9,735 nucleotides of DNA from Candidatus Gastranaerophilales bacterium (GCA_947625445.1 CANQOM010000051.1:1-9735), one strand, 5' to 3'. Numbered from the stretch's first letter, positions 1 through 6,459 are shown. Notes: generated by a model from the sequence alone, not told the origin. Made by a program: numbers and translations.

Positions 1-1084
1 TGCGAATATAATAAATTTCTTAATTTCACAATGTAAAGGGGTTGTCTGTTTGGCACTTACAAGAGAAAAGGCAGAAAAACTGGGTTTGTCAGAAATGGTG
101 AGCCATAATACAGACCCCAAAGGTACCGCATTTACACAAAGTATAGATGCAGTAAGAAAATTTGGGGTGACAACAGGTGTAAGTGCTTATGACAGAGCAA
201 AAACAATAGAAGTCGCAATAGCTAACGATGCACTTCCTACTGATTTATCACGCCCCGGACATATTTTCCCTTTAATAGCAAGACAAGGCGGGGTTTTAGA
301 AAGAGTCGGACATACAGAAGCATCTGTTGATTTGGCTAGGCTGGCAGGGTTAACTCCTGCTGCGGTTATATGCGAAATAGTAAACGAAGATGGTACTATG
401 GCAAGACGTGATAATCTTGTTGAATTTTCTAAAAAACATAATTTAAAATTTATAACAGTTGCTCAACTGATTGAATACAGACTACAAAAAGAAATGTTTA
501 TGAAAAGAGAAGCCGTTGCCAATCTGCCTTCTGATTTCGGAGATTTTAAGGTATACGGTTATATCAATAAATTAACAGGAATTGACCAAATAGCAATAGT
601 AAAAGATGACGGTTCTGATAAAATTCCTATGGTAAGAGTACACTCTGAATGTTTAACAGGAGACGTTTTTCATTCCAAAAGATGCGATTGCCAAAATCAA
701 CTTGAATCTGCTTTAAGACTCATAGAAGAATATGGAAAAGGCGCTCTTGTTTATATAAGAGGACATGAAGGAAGAGGAATAGGACTTGTTAATAAAATAA
801 AAGCATATGCACTTCAAGAAGAAGGTCAAGATACGGTTCAAGCTAATATTTCACTTGGTTTCAAGCCGGATTTAAGAAATTACGGAACGGGAGCTCAAAT
901 TTTAAGAGACCTGGGATATACAAAATTTAAACTTATTACCAATAACCCTACCAAAATAGTTGCCCTGAAGGGTTACGGGCTGGAAATTACAGACAGAATA
1001 GCATTAAAAACTCCGCTCAATAAATATAATGAAAAATATATGCATACAAAAGCAGATAAAATGGAACACTTACTTGATTTATAG
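1..1084 (+). CDS. ribBA: RibBA, bifunctional riboflavin biosynthesis enzyme (5' end cut by window)
   Basis: Makes two riboflavin precursors in the cytoplasm: 3,4-dihydroxy-2-butanone 4-phosphate from ribulose 5-phosphate (N-terminal RibB domain) and the pyrimidine precursor from GTP (C-terminal GTP cyclohydrolase II domain). The frame is open to the left edge (the first complete codon begins at base 2), so the true start and the acidic RibB metal motif lie outside. About 360 residues are visible of roughly 400. RibB motifs seen are RPGH (near 254-262) and GHTEASVDLARLAG (from 308). The RibA domain shows the zinc-binding cysteines of CLTGDVFHSKRCDC (from 650), then RGHEGRGIGL (from 761) and YGTGAQ (from 881). 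Both halves therefore look intact. The C-terminal end ending in KADKMEHLL resembles cyanobacterial RibBA. A GNAT-type gene follows after 12 bases and is probably co-transcribed. No FMN riboswitch is visible because the upstream region is absent. Confidence 0.96.
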   Translation, partial: ANIINFLISQCKGVVCLALTREKAEKLGLSEMVSHNTDPKGTAFTQSIDAVRKFGVTTGVSAYDRAKTIEVAIANDALPTDLSRPGHIFPLIARQGGVLERVGHTEASVDLARLAGLTPAAVICEIVNEDGTMARRDNLVEFSKKHNLKFITVAQLIEYRLQKEMFMKREAVANLPSDFGDFKVYGYINKLTGIDQIAIVKDDGSDKIPMVRVHSECLTGDVFHSKRCDCQNQLESALRLIEEYGKGALVYIRGHEGRGIGLVNKIKAYALQEEGQDTVQANISLGFKPDLRNYGTGAQILRDLGYTKFKLITNNPTKIVALKGYGLEITDRIALKTPLNKYNEKYMHTKADKMEHLLDL

Positions 1085-1090
1085 AAGGTG
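1085..1090 (+). promoter_or_regulatory. Ribosome binding site that sets the start of the GNAT gene
   Basis: AAGGTG lies 6 bases before the ATG at 1097. A GTG at 1088 is in the same frame but lies inside this site and has no site of its own, so the ATG is the better start. Confidence 0.6.
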
Positions 1091-1096
1091 ATTTTT

Positions 1097-2083
1097 ATGG
1101 CAAATATAACATTATCAAAGGTAGAAGCATATCAAGAAGAATATTATAGAATATTTTCAGGTGTTTATAACGATTTCGTTAAAAATGCAGTGAATGATTA
1201 CAATTTTGAACTTAGTCCTTTAGATTATGATAATTTCGTTAAGAGCATAGAAAAAGGGTTAATTCATTGTTTAATATTATTTGAAGATTCTATACCTACA
1301 GGATTTTTAGTCTATACAACCATGATTTCGGAAGCACTGGAATTAAACATAATCCATTGTTTAGGTAATGAAAATCTTAATGCCAAAAGAAAACTTTTAT
1401 TGGAAAAATTTATAGAGGTAAATAAATATTTAATAAAAGAAAAAGTTGTCATATACCCAATGCTTGGAAAACAAGGACAATTCGCCTCTGAGATTTTAAA
1501 ATACGGATTTAAAGAAGTAAATACCGCTGTTATGTCATTCAATTTATCGGATGTTAATTCAATAAACAAAGCAAAAGAGATGTTTGTTCCGGAACTTCCC
1601 AACCACTTTACAATAACAAATTGGAAAGAATCATATACAAAAGATATTTCATCGTTAATAAATAATTCTTTTAAAGATTCTACTGATGCTTTATTTGACG
1701 AAAGATTTAAAACTCAGAAAGGCTCTTTGGATATAGTTGAAAAAATTACAAAAAACATCTACGGAAAATTTTTACCGGAAATAACAAAAGTTTTATTATA
1801 TAAAAACCGTCCGGTAGGTATTATTTTTGTAAACCTTACAAATGACAAGATTGCTAATATTCCTATAAGCGCTATTTTGAAAAAATATCGTCACAAAGGG
1901 TTTGGAAAAATTATCTTAAAACAAGTTATTGAAAATCTGTTAAACTCTGCTCTTTCAGAAGGCTGGGGCTTAAAAGAACTTAATGTAAGCTGCGACTCCG
2001 ATAATCTGTCTGCTTATTTAATGTATAATTCTTTAGGGTTTACTCAACAATATACATATAAACAAGCATACAGACCAAAATAA
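1097..2083 (+). CDS. Two-domain GNAT-family N-acetyltransferase, substrate unknown
   Basis: 328 residues from the ATG at 1097. The C-terminal half carries a clear GNAT acetyl-CoA binding signature: RHKGFG at residues 265-270, matching the R/Q-x-x-G-x-G/A loop, followed by a helix, and NLSAYLMYNSLGF at 303-315, matching the usual N..A...Y...GF motif. The N-terminal half (about 10-150) has the same predicted strand-helix rhythm, with FLVYTT and an ending EILKYGFKEVNTAVMSF reminiscent of a second, degenerate GNAT fold without the glycine loop. This suggests a tandem protein in which only the C-terminal unit binds acetyl-CoA. No signal peptide or membrane segment is seen. It follows ribBA by 12 bases and likely shares its transcript, but nothing in the sequence names the acceptor. 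The fold call is confident; the tandem architecture is inference. Confidence 0.82.
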   Translation: MANITLSKVEAYQEEYYRIFSGVYNDFVKNAVNDYNFELSPLDYDNFVKSIEKGLIHCLILFEDSIPTGFLVYTTMISEALELNIIHCLGNENLNAKRKLLLEKFIEVNKYLIKEKVVIYPMLGKQGQFASEILKYGFKEVNTAVMSFNLSDVNSINKAKEMFVPELPNHFTITNWKESYTKDISSLINNSFKDSTDALFDERFKTQKGSLDIVEKITKNIYGKFLPEITKVLLYKNRPVGIIFVNLTNDKIANIPISAILKKYRHKGFGKIILKQVIENLLNSALSEGWGLKELNVSCDSDNLSAYLMYNSLGFTQQYTYKQAYRPK

Positions 2084-2085
2084 AA

Positions 2086-2289
2086 TTAATTATTGCTAAA
2101 TACAATTCTCATTGTTGCAAGATTTTTGATTGCTAACATTTTATGCTTATTTTTTTGTTCATCATTAATTAAAAAGATTCTTACAATTCTTTGAATTTCT
2201 TCTCTTTGTTTTCTTGTAGATAAATCATATCTGTTTCTTAATGGTTCTGTAGTTGTTCCTAACACTGCATTTAACTGTAATTCGTTCAT
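2086..2289 (-). CDS. Small hypothetical protein, 67 residues
   Basis: I do not recognise this protein. The frame runs leftwards from ATG at 2289 and stops 2 bases beyond the stop of the convergent GNAT gene. GGGAG (2295-2299) sits 5 bases before the ATG, a good ribosome binding site. The product is polar and basic with a helical look in the centre (residues 25-58, including STRKQREEIQRIVRIF), has no membrane segment and no tryptophan or cysteine, and does not show the low-complexity composition of chance frames in AT-rich DNA. There is no competing plus-strand frame. A candidate promoter lies at 2323-2352. It is probably a real small protein, with no function assignable. Confidence 0.55.
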   Translation of the reverse strand: MNELQLNAVLGTTTEPLRNRYDLSTRKQREEIQRIVRIFLINDEQKNKHKMLAIKNLATMRIVFSNN

Positions 2290-2322
2290 ATGTTCTCCCG
2301 TAAGATAAAAGTCTAAAAACTA

Positions 2323-2352
2323 TCTATACATTAATAAAGTTTTTTTAGTTAA
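2323..2352 (-). promoter_or_regulatory. Candidate sigma-70 promoter for the 67-residue minus-strand gene
   Basis: Read on the minus strand: TTAACT (2347-2352) as -35 and TATAGA (2323-2328) as -10, separated by 18 bases, each matching the consensus at 4 of 6 positions. The position fits a leader of about 25 bases. The sequence is AT-rich, so chance matches are common. Confidence 0.3.
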
Positions 2353-2357
2353 AAAAA

Positions 2358-2386
2358 TTGCCTTTTTATTTCACAATTGTTAAATT
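2358..2386 (+). promoter_or_regulatory. Candidate sigma-70 promoter for the YhcH-family gene
   Basis: TTGCCT (2358-2363) and TAAATT (2381-2386) are 17 bases apart, each 4 of 6 to consensus, about 34 bases before the ATG at 2420. With the minus-strand candidate at 2323-2352 it would form a divergent pair in the 130-base gap at 2290-2419. Confidence 0.35.
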
Positions 2387-2419
2387 TTATGTTACATTAT
2401 TCAAAAAGGAGATAAACCA

Positions 2420-2866
2420 ATGATTATAGATGCTTTAGCCAATAGTGATAAATATATTAAATTAAATTCTGATTTTAAAGAAGTTTTTGATTATTTAAAA
2501 AAGCATGATTTAAAAAACATGCCATTAGGAAAACATTCAATAAAAGGTGATGAAATATTCTTTAACTTAAATGAATACGAAACAAAACCAATACAAAAAC
2601 TTGAAGCACATAAAAAATATATTGATATTCAGGTAGTTATTTCTGCTGAAGAATATATGGGATATACAAATATAGAGAATACCACAATATCAGAAGAATA
2701 TAATAGCGAAAAAGATGTAATGTTTTTGAATGGAAATGTTGATAAATTAAAGGCAGATACTAAATCATTTTTGATTTTTTATCCTGAAGATGCTCACATG
2801 CCCGCTTTATGCATAGATACTCCTAAAAAGGTAAAAAAAGCTATATTTAAAATATTGATAAAATAA
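2420..2866 (+). CDS. YhcH/YjgK/YiaL family protein (DUF386, TabA/NanQ/EbgC-like)
   Basis: 148 residues, the usual length of this single-domain cupin-like family. Members are implicated in sugar metabolism (for example sialic acid anomer conversion by NanQ/YhcH) and in biofilm regulation (TabA); which substrate applies here cannot be told. Family hallmarks are visible: LEAHKKYIDIQVV at residues 61-73, with E62 and H64 as likely metal ligands, and FLIFYPEDAHMPAL at 117-130, with H126 as a further likely ligand, followed by VKKAIFKI near the C-terminus. AAGGAG (2406-2411) is 8 bases before the ATG, so the start is secure. It stands alone: the following gene is convergent and no sialic acid or other sugar genes are next to it, so the context gives no help with its substrate. 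Confidence 0.9.
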   Translation: MIIDALANSDKYIKLNSDFKEVFDYLKKHDLKNMPLGKHSIKGDEIFFNLNEYETKPIQKLEAHKKYIDIQVVISAEEYMGYTNIENTTISEEYNSEKDVMFLNGNVDKLKADTKSFLIFYPEDAHMPALCIDTPKKVKKAIFKILIK

Positions 2867-2880
2867 ATTGCTACACTAAG

Positions 2881-4002
2881 TTAAATAATTAAATTAAAAT
2901 TATCAATATGTTCGATAAATTCCGGTAATGTATTATATTTATGTATATATTGCGGAGCATATTTTCCTCTTTTTAATATTTCAAAATATTGAGAGGATAT
3001 ATCGGCTCTGCCTTTTTTATAATAAATAAAAATCATAGCTCTATAATATGAACTATGTTCTTTAAACTGTTCAGGGGCATTTTGTAAAATATTTAACGCT
3101 AAATCATATTTTTTTAATTTTATAAGTATTTTTACCGTTAGCCAAAATTTAGATTTTTTAGATGTATTATCTGTTAATTTGATTTGATTAGCATATTTCA
3201 ATGCTTTATAATAGTCACCTCTACAAATAGAAATTTCTGCATAATATTTTTCAGGATTTTTAAGCCCTTTATTTTTAATTTGATTTATTGCATATTCAGC
3301 AGTATCACAATCCCTATAACGAAGAGAATTAAGATAAAGAATTAAAAAATTACTGTTTCCATTTAATTTTGCATATAAGTTACTATATTTTTGACTTTTC
3401 TTTACGAGATTTTGAATTTCATTAGAAGAATAATCAGGCACTTTCTGATTATAAATCAAACTATTAATCTTTCTGTCTATTTCAAGGCTGGTAATACTGG
3501 CTAAAAATCCTTTTAACCCGGGGATTATCGACATATTCGTAGATATTTCAAGTGCTTGATAGGGCTCAAACTTATCATTTTTAGATAAAAAATATACAGG
3601 ATATCCACCAATAAATAAAAATAAAATAATCAAACAATTAATTAAATACCTTTTAAAAATATCTTTATTTTTAGTTTTTTGATAATATATAATGCTTCCG
3701 ACTGAGCTGATAATAAGCATTATAGCTAATACATAATTTAAAAACTTATATAACTCAAACATAAAAGGGCCGACAAATGAATTAATTTTCTGAATTATAG
3801 TTGGTTTTATTTCTCCTTGAAGTGAAAATACCATGTACATCGCAACAGATAATACAAAAATTGTATAAATTAAACACACTGATAATAAAATCCAAAATGC
3901 CCAGTTGTTAAACTTTTTTCCAAACATTATTTTGGCAGAAATTAGTATGAAAATTAAAATAATAGGTATTGTTTCCTTCAAAAAATATAAATCAAAATTC
4001 AT
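2881..4002 (-). CDS. Membrane protein with four TM segments and TPR-like C-terminal half
   Basis: I do not recognise a named family. From the ATG at 4002 the protein has 373 residues. Hydrophobic membrane segments are at about 11-29, 33-59, 87-107 and 120-139. The remaining two thirds is soluble. From about residue 210 on it contains helical repeats resembling TPR units, for example AEISICRGDYYKALKYANQI, LTVKILIKLKKYDLALNILQ and AMIFIYYKKGRADISSQYFEI, with the small and aromatic residues spaced as in TPRs. The topology would put both ends of the four-helix bundle on the same side, so the TPR part is probably cytoplasmic and may bind a partner. The nominal longer frame begins with TTG at 4014 without a ribosome site, so ATG is preferred. 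It converges on the YhcH-family gene (14 bases between stops) and is divergent from the trp operon. Confidence 0.75.
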   Translation of the reverse strand: MNFDLYFLKETIPIILIFILISAKIMFGKKFNNWAFWILLSVCLIYTIFVLSVAMYMVFSLQGEIKPTIIQKINSFVGPFMFELYKFLNYVLAIMLIISSVGSIIYYQKTKNKDIFKRYLINCLIILFLFIGGYPVYFLSKNDKFEPYQALEISTNMSIIPGLKGFLASITSLEIDRKINSLIYNQKVPDYSSNEIQNLVKKSQKYSNLYAKLNGNSNFLILYLNSLRYRDCDTAEYAINQIKNKGLKNPEKYYAEISICRGDYYKALKYANQIKLTDNTSKKSKFWLTVKILIKLKKYDLALNILQNAPEQFKEHSSYYRAMIFIYYKKGRADISSQYFEILKRGKYAPQYIHKYNTLPEFIEHIDNFNLII

Positions 4003-4007
4003 AATAA

Positions 4008-4012
4008 CATCC
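4008..4012 (-). promoter_or_regulatory. Ribosome binding site that sets the start of the membrane protein
   Basis: On the minus strand GGATG lies 5 bases before the ATG at 4002. The alternative in-frame TTG at 4014 has no comparable site upstream. Confidence 0.45.
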
Positions 4013-4064
4013 AATCTATTTTGGCAAATTTTTCATTATTTCAATCGAAATTTTGCATATAATA

Positions 4065-4093
4065 ATTATATATAAATTCTCAATTTTTAACAA
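4065..4093 (-). promoter_or_regulatory. Sigma-70 promoter for the membrane protein gene
   Basis: Read on the minus strand: TTGTTA (4088-4093) and a perfect TATAAT (4065-4070), 17 bases apart. This predicts a start near 4058 and a leader of about 55 bases before the ATG at 4002. It is the best promoter match in the window. Confidence 0.55.
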
Positions 4094-4101
4094 TTGTAAA
4101 T

Positions 4102-4130
4102 TAAACACTGGAAAAAAAGAAAAATATAGT
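4102..4130 (+). promoter_or_regulatory. Candidate sigma-70 promoter for the trp leader and operon
   Basis: TAAACA (4102-4107, 4 of 6) and TATAGT (4125-4130, 5 of 6) are 17 bases apart, which predicts a start near 4137. The upstream element lies 8 bases from the -35 of the minus-strand promoter, so the two would be arranged back to back. It would give a leader of about 280 bases before trpE. Confidence 0.45.
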
Positions 4131-4160
4131 GTAAAATAACAGAAAATAAGTGAAGGTATA

Positions 4161-4292
4161 ATGGAGTTACAAAATATGAATATAAATATAATAAATTTTG
4201 TAGAACAAATTATAAGCCTTTTAAATAAATGGTTCTCTTTTGATAAAAAAGAATTTGCCTGGTGTCCGGTTAGGGTTAACAATCGTAAATAA
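4161..4292 (+). CDS. Candidate trp leader peptide, 43 codons, two Trp
   Basis: A short frame upstream of trpE with ATG at 4161 and GAAGG (4152-4156) 4 bases before it. A second in-frame ATG at 4176 has GGAG (4163-4166) 9 bases ahead and would give 38 codons. The peptide contains Trp at codons 24 (4230) and 34 (4260); its end reads FAWCPVRVNNRK. The stop at 4290 falls inside the palindrome at 4282-4307. Two Trp in 43 residues contrasts with two in about 1,770 visible residues of the downstream trp enzymes, and the position between a promoter and trpE is that expected of an attenuation leader peptide. Unlike classical leaders the Trp codons are not adjacent and the peptide is long. It could instead be an unrelated small protein or a chance frame; a minus-strand frame covers the same bases but is less well supported. 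Confidence 0.45.
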   Translation: MELQNMNINIINFVEQIISLLNKWFSFDKKEFAWCPVRVNNRK

Positions 4293-4315
4293 TTAATTAT
4301 TTACGATATGTTAAC
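4275..4315 (+). repeat. Perfect 26-base palindrome with flanking GTTAAC arms
   Basis: The arm ATCGTAAATAATT (4282-4294) is followed at once by its exact reverse complement (4295-4307). GTTAAC at 4275-4280 and again at 4310-4315 can add six more pairs outside a small bulge (A opposite AT). As RNA it would be a hairpin of about 17 pairs with a four-base loop; as DNA it could be a dimer binding site. It overlaps the stop codon of the leader frame and is not followed by a T run, so it does not look like an intrinsic terminator. Its role is unknown; it may be the ribosome-sensing hairpin of an attenuator or an operator. Confidence 0.6.
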
Positions 4316-4320
4316 ATGTT

Positions 4321-4358
4321 GGGGCAATATTGTTGTGCCCTTATTTGTGTTGGTTTTT
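4321..4358 (+). terminator. Candidate attenuator hairpin before trpE
   Basis: GGGGCA (4321-4326) pairs with TGCCCT (4336-4341, one G-U pair) around a nine-base loop. A U-rich stretch follows at 4342-4358, interrupted by several G. This is the only GC-rich hairpin in the gap and lies between the leader frame and trpE, as a transcription attenuator would. The U tract is imperfect, so termination strength is doubtful. Confidence 0.35.
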
Positions 4359-4373
4359 GTATATTTACAAAAA
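4354..4373 (+). other. A/U hairpin just upstream of trpE
   Basis: TTTTTGTA (4354-4361) and TACAAAAA (4366-4373) are exact reverse complements around the loop TATT. The left arm overlaps the U-rich tail of the preceding GC hairpin, so the two structures could compete. Being almost all A-U pairs it is weak and may be a chance feature of AT-rich sequence. Confidence 0.35.
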
Positions 4374-4417
4374 TCTACATTCGTTTTACTGTGTTTATAT
4401 AGAAAGAGAGAAAAAAT

Positions 4418-5884
4418 ATGTTTACACCCGGCTATGGTGAAATAGAAAAATTATCAGAAAATTATAATTGTATCCCCTTATCAACAGAAATATTTTCAGA
4501 TATTACTACTCCAATACAGGTTTTAAGAGTATTAAAAGAAATAGACGAACATTGTTTTTTACTTGAAAGCGTTGAAAAAGCTGAAAAAATCGGCAGATAT
4601 TCTTTTTTGGGTTTTGAACCATCATTGGAAATAACATGCAGAAATAACCATTTAAAAATAAAATCAAAAGATTCCATAAAAGAAATTGAAACAAATAAAC
4701 CTCAAGAATACATTAAACAAATAATTGATGAACACAAAAGTCCGGTGTTTGAAAATTTACCAACATTTACCGGCGGACTCGTAGGTTACTTTGCTTATGA
4801 CTTTATTAAATATTTTGAAGATAAACTAAATTTAGATGCAAAAGATGATGAATGTTTCAATGATGTTGATTTAATGTTATTTGATAAAGTCATAGCATTT
4901 GATAATGTAAGAAATAAAATTATTCTGATTGTAAATATAAAGACAGATAATTTAAAAGAAAATTACGAAAAAGCCACAAAAGAATTAGAACGGTTGAAAG
5001 ATTTAATACAAAACGGTAAGCAATATGAGATAAAACGTGGAAAATTAAAATCAGATTTTAGAGCTTTATTTAATAAAGACCAGTATTGTAAAATGGTAGA
5101 AAAAGCAAAACATTATATAAAAGAAGGTGATATTTTTCAGGTAGTATTGTCAAACCGATTTGAAGCAGATTATGAAGGAGATTTATTAAATACATACAGA
5201 ACTTTAAGAACAATAAATCCATCACCGTATATGTTTTATTTCGGAAGCAAAGAATTAGAAATAGCCGGAGCTTCGCCTGAAACACTTGTTAAATTGGAAA
5301 ACGGGAAACTGTATACATACCCTCTTGCAGGAACAAGAAAACGTGGCAAAACAAAAGAAGAAGATGAAGCACTTGAAAAAGATTTACTTTCAGATGAAAA
5401 AGAATTAGCAGAACATAACATGCTTGTTGACTTAGGACGAAATGACATAGGCAAAATATCTAAATTCGGTTCTGTTGAAGTGGAAAAATATATGTCTATT
5501 GAAAAATTTTCACATGTAATGCACATAGGTTCTACAGTATCAGGACAAATACAAGATAATATGGGTCAGTTGGATGCAATAGGTTCTATATTACCGGCAG
5601 GAACACTCTCCGGTGCTCCTAAAATCAGGGCACTTGAAATTATTAATGAATTAGAAAATAACAAAAGAGGAATCTATGGCGGAGCTATAGGATATCTGGA
5701 TTTCACCGGCAATCTTGACACCTGTATCGGAATAAGAATCGCTTTTAAAAAGAATAACAAAGTATTTGTTAGAGTCGGTGCAGGTATCGTATATGACAGT
5801 ATACCTGACAATGAATACATTGAGTGTACAAACAAATCAAAAGCAATAATGAATGCACTTAAAATTTCACAGGAGGTTTTATGA
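4418..5884 (+). CDS. trpE: Anthranilate synthase component I
   Basis: Converts chorismate to anthranilate, the first committed step to tryptophan, using ammonia supplied by TrpG. Its 488 residues are a normal length. The N-terminal regulatory part has LLES at 48-51, the motif tied to tryptophan feedback binding in this family, and GRYSFLG at 59-65, so the enzyme is probably feedback inhibited. The chorismate-binding domain shows GDIFQVVLSNRF (237-248), AGTRKRG (304-310), DLGRND (338-343), H369 in FSHVMH, GTLSGAPKIRALEII (395-409) and GAGIVYDSIPDNEY (454-467). A purine-rich GAGAG site (4406-4410) precedes the ATG. Its end overlaps trpG in ATGA. The sequence contains no tryptophan. PabB or isochorismate synthase are relatives, but the neighbours and the LLES motif favour TrpE. 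Confidence 0.97.
   Translation: MFTPGYGEIEKLSENYNCIPLSTEIFSDITTPIQVLRVLKEIDEHCFLLESVEKAEKIGRYSFLGFEPSLEITCRNNHLKIKSKDSIKEIETNKPQEYIKQIIDEHKSPVFENLPTFTGGLVGYFAYDFIKYFEDKLNLDAKDDECFNDVDLMLFDKVIAFDNVRNKIILIVNIKTDNLKENYEKATKELERLKDLIQNGKQYEIKRGKLKSDFRALFNKDQYCKMVEKAKHYIKEGDIFQVVLSNRFEADYEGDLLNTYRTLRTINPSPYMFYFGSKELEIAGASPETLVKLENGKLYTYPLAGTRKRGKTKEEDEALEKDLLSDEKELAEHNMLVDLGRNDIGKISKFGSVEVEKYMSIEKFSHVMHIGSTVSGQIQDNMGQLDAIGSILPAGTLSGAPKIRALEIINELENNKRGIYGGAIGYLDFTGNLDTCIGIRIAFKKNNKVFVRVGAGIVYDSIPDNEYIECTNKSKAIMNALKISQEVL
5871..5876 (+). promoter_or_regulatory. Consensus ribosome binding site for trpG inside trpE
   Basis: AGGAGG, a full match to the consensus, sits 4 bases before the trpG ATG at 5881 and within the last codons of trpE. 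It is the strongest site in the operon and may ensure matched output of the two subunits. Confidence 0.7.
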
Positions 5885-6459
5885 TACTATTAATAGACAA
5901 TTATGACAGTTTTTCATATAACCTTTATCAGGCAATCGGGAAAATAAACCCTGATATAAAAGTAATAAGAAATAATGAAATAAGACCTGAAGAAATTGAA
6001 AAAATCAATCCGGAAAGCATTATAATTTCCCCGGGGCCCGGCAAACCAAAAGATGCAGGTTTTTGCGAAGATATTATTAAATATTTTTATAATAAAAAAC
6101 CTATTTTGGGGATATGTCTCGGACATCAGGCTATATGTGAAGTATTCGGAGCTAAAATAACCTATGCTAAAGAAATTATGCATGGCAAAACATCAGAAAT
6201 TAAAATAAATACCGATTATCCTATTTTTAGAAATTTACCTGACAAAATTAAAGTTGCAAGATACCACTCATTAGTTGCAGACACAAATAATATGCCTGAG
6301 TGTTTGATTGTTTTAGCAAAAACCGATGATAATGTTATAATGGCAGTAAAACACAAGGATTATAATGTATTCGGGCTTCAATTTCACCCAGAATCAATTC
6401 TGACTCCTTATGGAAATACAATAATAAAAAATTTTTTAGAAACGGTAAAAAATGATTAA
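5881..6459 (+). CDS. trpG: Anthranilate synthase component II, glutamine amidotransferase
   Basis: Class I glutamine amidotransferase of 192 residues that hydrolyses glutamine and passes ammonia to TrpE. The N-terminus MILLIDNYDSFSYNL is typical. SPGPG at 50-54 forms the oxyanion region, GICLGHQ at 77-83 holds the nucleophile C79, and FHPES at 168-172 holds H169 and E171, so the catalytic triad is complete. The start overlaps the trpE stop by 4 bases and the end overlaps trpD by 8 bases. In many bacteria this protein also serves PabB in folate synthesis; no pabA is visible here, so a shared role is possible but unproven. It contains no tryptophan. Confidence 0.97.
   Translation: MILLIDNYDSFSYNLYQAIGKINPDIKVIRNNEIRPEEIEKINPESIIISPGPGKPKDAGFCEDIIKYFYNKKPILGICLGHQAICEVFGAKITYAKEIMHGKTSEIKINTDYPIFRNLPDKIKVARYHSLVADTNNMPECLIVLAKTDDNVIMAVKHKDYNVFGLQFHPESILTPYGNTIIKNFLETVKND

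Noticed and set aside
50..1084. TTG at 50 as the start of ribBA
   Set aside because: The same frame is open from base 2 and already encodes conserved RibB residues (NFLISQCKGVVCLALT), so the gene begins outside the window.
1312..1602. 96-residue minus-strand frame inside the GNAT gene
   Set aside because: It lies wholly within a well-supported gene on the other strand, has no promoter or ribosome site and no recognisable features.
2864..2905. Bidirectional terminator between the convergent YhcH-family and membrane protein genes
   Set aside because: Only very short all-A/T inverted repeats are present, with no GC stem, so I could not support a terminator.
4016..4282. 88-residue minus-strand frame upstream of the membrane protein gene
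   Set aside because: It needs a TTG start without a ribosome site, is dominated by I, F, L, Y and K as expected from random AT-rich sequence, covers the better-supported leader frame, and would run through the best promoter in the window.
4161..4417. T-box riboswitch ahead of trpE
   Set aside because: No T-box core sequence (AGGGTGG-type) and no matching specifier stem could be found in the gap.
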